From positions 1 through 28,556 of IMG/VR virus record IMGVR_UViG_3300043331_000326: a stretch of DNA of 28,556 bases; one strand, 5' to 3'. Source of the stretch: a virus. Position 1 is the first letter of the stretch; each line of letters starts with the position of its first letter. Below, in pieces: positions 20,692-27,478 of this stretch. Both the position numbers and the translations under genes were made by a program. The notes beneath the pieces were generated by a model that was not told where the DNA came from, did no database searches, and was given only the letters and a program-made list of their open reading frames with translations.

Positions 20692-20883
20692 ATGGCGTGT
20701 TGTTCGATGTGCTGGGTGGAGTCGGTGGATCACCTTCTCTGGCTTGGCGCGTCGGGCCGGTGGTGGTGCCGGGATGAGCAGCTGTGCTTGTCCCGGTACC
20801 CCGATCGGCGCGAGGCGGGTAGGGTGGCGCCTGCTAAGGTTGCCGTGCAGGGCCAGGAGCGGGCTCTGGAGGCGAAGAGATGA
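20692..20883 (+). CDS. Small zinc-finger-like protein
   Basis: The 63-residue product has Cys at 3, 4 and 7 (MACCSMC) and at about 26 and 32 (WWCRDEQLCLSRY), a CxxC...C-x5-C pattern like a small zinc finger. The rest is a basic helix. AAGGAGGAGG lies right before the ATG at 20692. It overlaps the next gene by 4 bases. From here codon use shifts toward G and T in third positions, unlike genes to the left. Confidence 0.6.
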   Translation: MACCSMCWVESVDHLLWLGASGRWWCRDEQLCLSRYPDRREAGRVAPAKVAVQGQERALEAKR

Positions 20884-21443
20884 CGGGAGGGGTAGCGGTG
20901 GGCCTGAAAGGGTATCTCGGGGCTCTGGAGGCGCTCCTGGGCGTTGCGGACTCCCAGATGATGATCTGGGGGAATGATTCGGGTGTGTGGGAGGTGGGAG
21001 TGGCTGCGGCGGTGGCGTGTGACCGGTTGGCGTGCTGGCATGGCGTGGTGCGCATTGCGCGGGACTGGCCGAGGCGGATCGATGACGATCGTGCGATGGG
21101 GCGGGACAAGCGCATGTGCGCGAAGGCGATGTGGGCGATGCGCCAGGGCGTGGGGCACTGGCAGGGCGGGGCTGAGGGTTGGCAACCGGAGATTGACTCG
21201 TCGTGGATGGATGACGATGCGGACTACCGGTCTCAGGCTGCGACGTTGCTGTGGCCGAAGTGGTTGGATGAGAGATGCGAGATCGTGGTGGCTGAAGCAA
21301 CGCAGCACATGAACGCCGCGCAGCAGGTGCTCGGTCCGAAGGCGCAGAGGTTCATCTACGTCAGGTACGTGGCTGAGGTGAAGAGGCTGTGGCGTCTGAG
21401 GGAGTGGTGGTGCGCCGAACCGGTCGACGCGTCGCCCGCGTGA
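20880..21443 (+). CDS. Hypothetical protein rich in Trp and Ala
   Basis: The 187-residue product is helical and has many Trp, Met and Ala, for example WEVGVAAAVACDRLACWHGVV, RMCAKAMWAMRQGVGHW and RFIYVRYVAEVKRLWRLREWW. No catalytic motif or signal peptide. It starts at ATG 20880 (ATGA overlap with the upstream stop). A long frame on the opposite strand covers it, but that product is almost only Pro, Arg, His and Ser. Third positions prefer G over C here. No family was recognised. Confidence 0.65.
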   Translation: MTGGVAVGLKGYLGALEALLGVADSQMMIWGNDSGVWEVGVAAAVACDRLACWHGVVRIARDWPRRIDDDRAMGRDKRMCAKAMWAMRQGVGHWQGGAEGWQPEIDSSWMDDDADYRSQAATLLWPKWLDERCEIVVAEATQHMNAAQQVLGPKAQRFIYVRYVAEVKRLWRLREWWCAEPVDASPA

Positions 21444-21481
21444 GCGCACACATGCGAGGCGGGTCCGTCGGGGTGCTGGCT

Positions 21482-21520
21482 TCGTGCTCGCGTATACGTG
21501 CGTGGGATCGCGGCCACGAG
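21482..21520 (+). promoter_or_regulatory. Hairpin-like element related to that at 2697
   Basis: TCGTGCTCGCGTATACG (21482-21498) differs from 2698-2714 at one position only. CGTGCTCGCG (21484-21493 with neighbours) and CGCGGCCACG (about 21509-21518) can pair except for two central positions. It lies 39 bases after the stop at 21443, in the same place relative to a gene end as the copy at 2697. It may be a terminator or a site shared by both transcription units. The rest of the 21444-21585 gap shows nothing else. Confidence 0.4.
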
Positions 21521-21585
21521 AAAATCGCCCCAATAGTTGGCTGGCCTCGCAGGCAGGCGCACGCGCGTAGGGAGGTGGCGGTCTT

Positions 21586-21759
21586 ATGGATGTCATTCGG
21601 ATTGCTTATTCGAAGGCGTCTTCAATCGCCGATCGTGCTCAGATCGCCATTTCGTCGATAAGCGGGGTGGGAGGGCTTCTGGGGCGATTTGATGTTCGGA
21701 GGTGTAACTACCCTCAGACGCCATCAAATCGCTTTCGCCTGCTAATGGAGGGATTCTGA
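21586..21759 (+). CDS. Possible 57-residue protein in an AT-richer island
   Basis: ATG 21586 follows GGGAGGTGG at about the right distance and opens 57 codons to TGA 21757-21759. The product (MDVIRIAYSKASSIADRAQI and onward) is mostly helical with a Gly-rich turn (SGVGGLLGRF) and one Cys. Many codons end in T or A, unlike the rest of the window, so the frame may be young, foreign or non-coding. A 10-codon frame overlaps its stop (ATG 21759 to TAA 21791) and leads to the ribosome site of the next gene. An 11-base inverted repeat lies inside it. Confidence 0.4.
   Translation: MDVIRIAYSKASSIADRAQIAISSISGVGGLLGRFDVRRCNYPQTPSNRFRLLMEGF
21684..21732 (+). repeat. 11-base perfect inverted repeat
   Basis: GCGATTTGATG (21684-21694) and CATCAAATCGC (21722-21732) are exact complements separated by 27 bases, with G-T pairs possible beyond the outer ends. 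The loop holds GAGG and CCTC that can also pair. It is the most AT-rich structure in the window and could be a protein-binding site or an RNA fold before the RuvC-like gene. Confidence 0.7.
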
Positions 21760-21802
21760 TGGATGGCCTGAACATAAAGATTAGCCGGTAAAGGAGGTGG
21801 GT

Positions 21803-22387
21803 GTGGGTAGGTGGGTGTGCATTCTGGCGGTGGACCCGGGGGAGACGACGGGTTGGTGTTCGGGGATGGTCCAGGTCGATGATGAGGTGGGGGTTGGTGA
21901 TTTGGTGGGCGGGATGGTGCGTCGACGGGAGGGAGAGATCGAGCCGTTCTTTGGCGAGGATGGGGTGTGTGACCACGCCAGGATGGCAAGGGAGATCGTG
22001 TACCTGTACCTTCAGTACTGCCGTGAGTGGATTGGGATGCCGGAGAGGTACTTCGTCATGGAGGACTTCATTCTGCACTCAATGGGGTCGACTGGGGTGA
22101 CGGGGATTGCGCCTGCGAGGATCGGGTGGTACGTGCAAGGGATGATCGCGGGGATTGCCTATGACCGTGCGTTGCTTGGTGACTTCTCGTACTGGGGTGA
22201 GGAGGGGCCCAGGGTCCGGCCGGTGTGGTATCCGGTCGGGGCGTTCGGCTCTCGTGCGCGTACGGACGCACGCCTGCGCGAGTACGGGCTCTGGGTGCGC
22301 GGGAAGGAGCATGCCCGGGATGCCTGGCGTGTGTGGGTGCATCATCTTCGGGTGCTGAGGAAAAGCCCTGCTCCTGGCCTGAAGTAG
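21803..22387 (+). CDS. RuvC-like Holliday junction resolvase
   Basis: The 194-residue product has the RNase H-fold order of RuvC: ILAVDPGETTGW with Asp11, then FVMEDF with Glu87 (and Asp88), then HARDAWR with His170 and Asp173 as the C-terminal acidic ligand. Phage members cut branched DNA before packaging, which fits its place just upstream of the terminase genes. GTG 21803 is preferred over GTG 21797 because AGGAGG (21792-21797) needs a gap. Third codon positions prefer G and T. Other RuvC-like nucleases are possible, but the motif set is complete. Confidence 0.8.
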   Translation: MGRWVCILAVDPGETTGWCSGMVQVDDEVGVGDLVGGMVRRREGEIEPFFGEDGVCDHARMAREIVYLYLQYCREWIGMPERYFVMEDFILHSMGSTGVTGIAPARIGWYVQGMIAGIAYDRALLGDFSYWGEEGPRVRPVWYPVGAFGSRARTDARLREYGLWVRGKEHARDAWRVWVHHLRVLRKSPAPGLK

Positions 22388-22419
22388 CGGATAAGCAGGG
22401 GACGCCGTACGGTTGGGGA

Positions 22420-23049
22420 GTGGCCCGCCCCAGCCCATCCGGTGGACGTGATCCGTACCTCCTGTGCGGGAGGCCAACCCGTGGTGGAGGGCGGTGTAGG
22501 AGGGCGGCTGGCCAAGGAACGAACCACGTTGGATCAGGTGCCTGCTCCTCCCACGGGGGCGCGACTCCCCAGTCCGAGCTCCACGCTGTACGGGCTGAGG
22601 CACACGAGCAGTACGGCGCGTGGGTGGACATCGACCCGGCTGAGGCTGTCCTCCTCTGCATCCGCATCGCCTCAGGCGAAGTGTTCTGGTTCGACGAGAT
22701 GGTCCGTCGCTTGACACCCGACGAGGTCGTGGTACGAGAGGTGACCACGAGCAAGTCCTACTCCACTGTGGAGGGGAGCGCGAGCAGCCGGACCGAGAGC
22801 ACTCGGGTCGAGCTCAACGTGTACATCAGGGCGAGGCAGGCTGCGACGGATCGTCTGATGAAGTACAGCACTCAAGCATTGAGTCTCGGTCTCGAGGAGC
22901 GCCGCGTCCGCATGGCTGAGCAGTGGGGCGACCTGATGGGCCGACTGATCAGGGGTGTCCTGGACGAGCTCGAGCTCACGCCCGGGCAGATGCAGCGCGC
23001 GCCCGAGGTGGTGCGGCAGCAGCTGCTGCTGTTGGAGGGTGGGGCGTGA
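22420..23049 (+). CDS. Putative terminase small subunit
   Basis: The product has 209 residues from GTG 22420; GTG 22333, inside the RuvC-like gene, would add 29. The N-terminal part has a Cys/His cluster (LLCGRP, GGRCRRAAGQGT, GACSSHGGATPQ) seen at the start of many actinophage small terminase candidates. The rest is helical: ALSLGLEERRVRMAEQWG, LIRGVLDELELTPGQM and a C-terminal helix. In the family, the small subunit recognises phage DNA and starts packaging. The call rests on that pattern and on its place before the large terminase. No strong ribosome site was seen. Codon use returns to the GC-rich pattern here. Confidence 0.65.
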   Translation: MARPSPSGGRDPYLLCGRPTRGGGRCRRAAGQGTNHVGSGACSSHGGATPQSELHAVRAEAHEQYGAWVDIDPAEAVLLCIRIASGEVFWFDEMVRRLTPDEVVVREVTTSKSYSTVEGSASSRTESTRVELNVYIRARQAATDRLMKYSTQALSLGLEERRVRMAEQWGDLMGRLIRGVLDELELTPGQMQRAPEVVRQQLLLLEGGA

Positions 23050-23266
23050 CGACGATGATCGACTCAGTCGTCTCGTCGACGACTCGACCCACCCGGTCGA
23101 CTTTGGAATCTCTAATGAGATGTGGGAGAGAGGGAGGCACCCGCCTCCACAAAATCCACACGATCTCCGCACCGCAGAGGGAAATCGTCTAATGCGCTAC
23201 CTGTCAGCAGTGGTAGCCATCCTGGCGATCGTGATCCTGGTTCTCATCCTGCTGAGGCTCACCTGA
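23039..23266 (+). CDS. Small single-pass membrane protein, start and frame uncertain
   Basis: In the frame ending at TGA 23264-23266 the last 24 residues (MRYLSAVVAILAIVILVLIL and a short end) form a transmembrane helix. Read from GTG 23039, the 75-residue product has a hydrophilic acidic N-terminus (RDDDDRLSRLVDDSTHPVDF) and looks like a normal protein, but the ribosome site GGAGG (23034-23038) is directly against that GTG. An alternative uses GTG 23046, which has a good site and a GTGA overlap with the small terminase stop, and encodes 48 residues in another frame to TAA 23192; ATG 23192 would then start the 24-residue helix alone. Its stop overlaps the terminase start (TGATG). Confidence 0.5.
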   Translation: MGRDDDDRLSRLVDDSTHPVDFGISNEMWERGRHPPPQNPHDLRTAEGNRLMRYLSAVVAILAIVILVLILLRLT

Positions 23267-24762
23267 TGGCGGTGCGCGAGCACACGCGGGGTCGTGGTGG
23301 TCGGGAGAAGTGGTACCCGGCCATCGCTCTGTCGAAGCCCCGTACTGTCATCCCGCCGTCATACGCTGAAGCGGCGCTGCGTGCCTCCGGGCTGGTTGAT
23401 CACCCGTACCAGATGGACCCGAACGGCTGGCTGAGCGACCGTCTCGGCGAAGCAGCCTGGACCAAGCAGCAGGAGATCAACCGCAGCATCGTGCACAACC
23501 GCTACACCGCCGTGCGCTCCTGCCACGACACTGGGAAGTCCTGGGTTGCGAGCCGGGCTGTGTGCTGGTGGCTGGACGTTCACCGGCCGGGCGAGGCGTT
23601 CGTCGTCACCACTGCGCCGACCTACCCTCAGGTGCAGGCGATCCTCTGGCGCGAGATCGGCAAGGCGCACACCCGGGCTGAGGACCGCGGCCGACCTCTC
23701 AGAGGACGCATCACCCTGGACTGTCAGTGGTACATCGGCCGCGAGCTCGTGGCCTACGGGCGCAAGCCTGCCGACTACAACCAGGCAGCCTTCCAGGGCA
23801 TCCACGCAGCCAAGGTGATGATCGTCATCGACGAGGCATGCGGCGTGAACAAGGCGCTGTTCGACGCGGCTGACTCACTCGCGACCAATGAGGACGCGCG
23901 GGTGCTCGCGATCGGGAACCCGGACGACCCCTCCTCACACTTCGCAGAGGTGTGCAAGCCCGGTAGTGGCTGGAACTCGATCCACATCGGGTACGCCGAC
24001 ACGCCCAACTTCACTGGCGAGCCGGTCGCGCCCGAGGTCGGCAAGGCGCTGATCTCCAAAGTCTGGGTCGACGAGCGGCGCTCACGCTGGGGCGAGCAGA
24101 GCCCGGTGTTCATCTCGAAGGTACTGGGCGAGTTCCCCGCCGACGCGCAGGACGCGGTGGTGCCCGGCAGCTGGGCGTTCCGATGCAAGAACATGCCGTG
24201 GGAGGACCCCGCCGTCCTCCCCAACGAAGGTGGCCTGGACGTCGGTGCTGGCGGCGACGAGAGTGTGTTCATGCAGCGGCTGGGCAACAAGCTGATCGAG
24301 CACTGGTCGGACCGCAACCCCGACACCATGGCGACGGCCGACCGAGCGCACTCCACCTGCATGCGGCTGGGGATCGAGAACCTCAAGATCGACACCATCG
24401 GCATCGGCAAGGGCGTCGCCGACCAGCTGAAGCGGCTGGCCGCGGGCAAGTACCGCATCACGCCGGTCCACGTCGGCGAGAAGTCGGACAACCCCGCCCG
24501 CTACCCGCGGCTGAGGGATCAGCTGTGGTGGGAGCTCGGCCGCGAGCTCAGCGAGGACGGCGGCTGGGACCTGAGCGCCATGTCCGACGACTTCATCGCA
24601 CAGCTGACCGCACCGAAGTACGAGTACGACTCCAGCAGACGCATCAAGGTTGAGCCGAAGGAGGACACCATCGCCAGGATCGGCAACAGCCCCGATAAGG
24701 CAGACGCGGCGCTGCTCGCCTTCTACGGCGGACGGACCAAGAAGAACTGGAGCGTCGCATGA
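23266..24762 (+). CDS. terL: Terminase large subunit
   Basis: The 498-residue product is the packaging motor. Walker A is SCHDTGKS (85-92, Lys91), Walker B is MIVIDEAC (Asp189, Glu190), and AIGNPDDPSSHF is the coupling motif. The C-terminal nuclease has GGLDVGAGGDE (Asp325), IDTIGIGKGVADQL and NSPDKADAALLAF, the usual acidic positions of the RNase H-like domain. It cuts concatemeric DNA and pumps it into the prohead through the portal. ATG 23266 is chosen because it overlaps the previous stop; an open frame continues further up but lies in the small genes. It overlaps the portal start by 4 bases. Confidence 0.95.
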   Translation: MAVREHTRGRGGREKWYPAIALSKPRTVIPPSYAEAALRASGLVDHPYQMDPNGWLSDRLGEAAWTKQQEINRSIVHNRYTAVRSCHDTGKSWVASRAVCWWLDVHRPGEAFVVTTAPTYPQVQAILWREIGKAHTRAEDRGRPLRGRITLDCQWYIGRELVAYGRKPADYNQAAFQGIHAAKVMIVIDEACGVNKALFDAADSLATNEDARVLAIGNPDDPSSHFAEVCKPGSGWNSIHIGYADTPNFTGEPVAPEVGKALISKVWVDERRSRWGEQSPVFISKVLGEFPADAQDAVVPGSWAFRCKNMPWEDPAVLPNEGGLDVGAGGDESVFMQRLGNKLIEHWSDRNPDTMATADRAHSTCMRLGIENLKIDTIGIGKGVADQLKRLAAGKYRITPVHVGEKSDNPARYPRLRDQLWWELGRELSEDGGWDLSAMSDDFIAQLTAPKYEYDSSRRIKVEPKEDTIARIGNSPDKADAALLAFYGGRTKKNWSVA

Positions 24763-26807
24763 GCGTCTGGCGCAGGATGACGAAGGCATTCCGGGTCACC
24801 TACCCGGCGCAGCCACACTTCCTCTCGTACCTGAACCCGATCAACGCCGAAGCCTTCCGAGAGGTGGGCGACGGTACCGGCTCGTCGGTCGTCATGGCCC
24901 CGCTTCAGTGGCTGTGTCGGACCTTCCCCGAGGCACCGCTGGTCGTCGATAAGCGGAACGGGGACGAGTGGGACGTCCAGGTCAAGCACGACCTGGCGAT
25001 GCTGATCGCTCGGCCGAACCCGTTCTGGTCTGGCGAGCAGCTGTGGTGGGCGACGATCATGAGCCTCGTCACCGACGGCAACGGTTATCTGATCAAGCTG
25101 ACCGACCGGGCGCTGAAGCCGACCGAGCTCTGGTGGGCACCGCCGTGGACCATGGAGCCGAAGTGGCCGCTGGACGGCAAGGAGTTCATCAGCCACTACG
25201 AGTACAACCCAGGCTTGCCCGGGCCGACCCGGCTCGAGACCACCGACGTCATCCACTTTCGCTGGGGCGTCAACCCGGCCAACATTCGCAAGGGCCAGAG
25301 CCCGCTGTACTCCGTCATCCGTGAGGTGTTCTCGGACGACGAGGCAGCCGTGTTCGCCAGCAGCCTGCTGCGGAACATGGGCGTGCCCGGGCTGGTCATC
25401 AGCCCCGACGGCGACGCGGTCGCGCCGGACGACGGCGACCTGGAGGCGACTGAGAAGAAGATCTTCGAGAAGTTCCGGGGAACCCGTCGCGGGCGACCGC
25501 TGGTCGCGGGGGCTGCCACGCGGGTCCAGCAGTTCGGGTTCACGCCCCAGCAGATGGACGTGCGGACCCTACGCCGGTTGCCGGAGGAGCGGGTGAGCGC
25601 GGTGCTGGGCGTGCCGGCCATCGTCGCGGGGCTGGGCGCAGGCCTGGACCGCAGCACCTTCGCCAACTTCGCCGAGGCGCGAGAGATGGCGTACGAGTCT
25701 GGCATCATCCCGCTTCAGCGGACCATCGCCGCCGACCTCGGCAACCAGCTGCTCGGCGACTTCGTGGGCGACGACACCTCGGACTGGCGCTGCCGCTTCG
25801 ACCTCACCGAGGTCAGGGTGCTCCAGGAGGACGAGGCCAAGATCGTCGAGCGCAAGCTGAACGAGCTCAAGGCGGGAGCGATCACGCTCGCCACGTACCT
25901 GCGCGAGACGGGCCGGGAAGCCGGTCCCGAGCACGAGGTGTACCTCCGTCCCTTCTCGGTCGTGGAAGTCCCGGAGAACCCCGCAGAGCGCGAGGAGCCC
26001 GAGACCCTCACCGATCTCAACGAAGAGGTCCAGCAGCAGCCCCTCGCGCTCGTTCGCGGGCGCAAGACGACCAAGGCCACCCAGCAGCAGCAGCGCCTGG
26101 CCCGGCGCTTGCGGGAGCGAGAGATCGCGTTGGCTGGCTCCTACACGGGCGAGCTCGTCACCTGGTTCGCTGAGCTCGGTGACCGAGCGGCCGACGTGTA
26201 CATGGGGCTGCCGAAGATGAAGGCTGACGAGGACGCCGCCATGGCCAACAGGATCATGGGAGAGCTCGGCGACCTGAGCCTGAAGACTCAGAACGAGCGC
26301 CAGTACCAGAAGGTCGCCTCCGACACCATCGAGACGATCAACTCCAACTCCGACCTCGGGGTCAACCTCGAGGACCCGGCCATGCGGAAGATCATCGCGA
26401 CCGGCGGCAAGCGGGCTGGCCTGATCGACATCCGCAAGAGCACGCGCGACGCCATCTTCCGTGCGCTGCTGGAGGGGCGTGAGCTCGGGGAGGGTCCGGT
26501 CGCTGTCGCCCGGCGCATCCGCGAGCTCGTGCCCGCCGGGCGGTTCACCAACGCCGGACCATTCTACCGGTCCCAGCTGATCGCACGCACCGAGACCAAG
26601 TACGCCCAGAACATCAGCAGCATGCGGGCGTACCGAGAGTCCCCGGTTGTCACGGGGCTGTTGGCGTTCGACTCGCAAGGGTCGGGCGAAACCGACGAGG
26701 AATGCCTCGCACGTGACGGCGTGACCTTCACGTTCGACGAGGCAGACGTGGAACTCGACCTTGAGCATCCCAACGGGACGCTCTCGTTCGCGCCAGTCAC
26801 AAGCTGA
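24759..26807 (+). CDS. Portal protein fused to MuF-like domain
   Basis: The 682-residue product is longer than usual HK97-type portals (about 400-550). Residues 1-430 are the portal: WLCRTFPEAPLVV, DGNGYLIKL, DVIHFRW, SPLYSVIREV, RRLPEERVSAVLGVPAIVAG and a C-terminal tunnel-loop region. After a Gln/Glu-rich linker (about 425-465) and a helical region, residues about 565-680 carry a MuF-type domain: SQLIARTETKYAQN (Arg610, Thr611, Glu612), then SGETDEECLARDG and EHPNGTLSFAPV near the end. MuF proteins help head assembly or ride into the capsid and are usually separate genes next to the portal. The start ATG overlaps the terminase stop (ATGA). Confidence 0.9.
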   Translation: MSVWRRMTKAFRVTYPAQPHFLSYLNPINAEAFREVGDGTGSSVVMAPLQWLCRTFPEAPLVVDKRNGDEWDVQVKHDLAMLIARPNPFWSGEQLWWATIMSLVTDGNGYLIKLTDRALKPTELWWAPPWTMEPKWPLDGKEFISHYEYNPGLPGPTRLETTDVIHFRWGVNPANIRKGQSPLYSVIREVFSDDEAAVFASSLLRNMGVPGLVISPDGDAVAPDDGDLEATEKKIFEKFRGTRRGRPLVAGAATRVQQFGFTPQQMDVRTLRRLPEERVSAVLGVPAIVAGLGAGLDRSTFANFAEAREMAYESGIIPLQRTIAADLGNQLLGDFVGDDTSDWRCRFDLTEVRVLQEDEAKIVERKLNELKAGAITLATYLRETGREAGPEHEVYLRPFSVVEVPENPAEREEPETLTDLNEEVQQQPLALVRGRKTTKATQQQQRLARRLREREIALAGSYTGELVTWFAELGDRAADVYMGLPKMKADEDAAMANRIMGELGDLSLKTQNERQYQKVASDTIETINSNSDLGVNLEDPAMRKIIATGGKRAGLIDIRKSTRDAIFRALLEGRELGEGPVAVARRIRELVPAGRFTNAGPFYRSQLIARTETKYAQNISSMRAYRESPVVTGLLAFDSQGSGETDEECLARDGVTFTFDEADVELDLEHPNGTLSFAPVTS

Positions 26808-26815
26808 GGAGATCC

Positions 26816-27475
26816 ATGGCCATCAAGGCACTCAGCGAAGTCAAAGCGGAAGGCGACGCCGGATACGTGGAGGCTGTGTTCTCCACCTTCGACGTCATCG
26901 ACCACGACAACGACGTCACCCGCAAGGGAGCCTTCGAGCAGGACGCGCCAGTCAGGGTCTCCGCTTACAACCACGCCAGCTGGGGTGGGGCGTTGCCAGT
27001 GGGTCGCGGGAGCATCACCTCCGACGACTCCAAGGCGACGTTCGCCGGTCAGTTCTTCATGGGCACCACGCCCGGTCGCGACACGTTCGAGACCGTCAAG
27101 GCGATGGGCGACCTCGGCGAGTGGTCGTACGGCTTCGACATCATCAAGTCCTCCGAGGGCGAGCACGACGGCAAGTCCGTCAGGTTCCTCGAGGAGCTCA
27201 AGGTCCACGAGGTCAGCCCCGTACTACTCGGAGCGGGCGTCGGGACGCACACAGTCGTCGCGAAGGCCAAGCAGGTCAAGGACCTCAGCGACGAGGAACT
27301 CGCGGAGCAGGCGCTCGAAGCCTGCAAGGCGCTGCTCGATCGGGGGCTGTCGCTCCCGGAGCACGTGGTCGAGGCTGTTCGTAGGAAGGACGCCGAGACC
27401 CTGGAAGCAGAGCGCCGTGACGGATCGCTCAGAGCCATCGCCGCGATCCACGGCATCCCACTAGGAGGTGGTTAG
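26816..27475 (+). CDS. HK97-type prohead protease (S78 family)
   Basis: The 219-residue product has the serine protease triad of phage prohead proteases: His53 in YNHASWG, Ser104 in WSYGF, and the acidic residue in ELKVHEVSPVLLGAG. In this family it removes the N-terminal delta domain of the capsid protein during maturation. The C-terminal third is helical and charged and may bind the scaffold. GAGGAG is a few bases before ATG 26816, which comes 9 bases after the portal stop. Confidence 0.93.
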   Translation: MAIKALSEVKAEGDAGYVEAVFSTFDVIDHDNDVTRKGAFEQDAPVRVSAYNHASWGGALPVGRGSITSDDSKATFAGQFFMGTTPGRDTFETVKAMGDLGEWSYGFDIIKSSEGEHDGKSVRFLEELKVHEVSPVLLGAGVGTHTVVAKAKQVKDLSDEELAEQALEACKALLDRGLSLPEHVVEAVRRKDAETLEAERRDGSLRAIAAIHGIPLGGG

Positions 27476-27478
27476 GCG

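Noticed and set aside
21054-21082. Another TTGCGC as a possible promoter
   Set aside because: It lies inside the gene at 20880, has no good -10 at 16-18 bases and no leader element after it.
20227-21300. 357-residue frame on the - strand
   Set aside because: Almost only Pro, Ser, Arg, His and Thr, opposite to genes with ribosome sites and overlaps; no motif.
25569-26768. 399-residue frame on the - strand
   Set aside because: Antisense to the portal gene, whose family motifs are clear. The composition is Leu/Val/Gly/Arg-rich without known domains.
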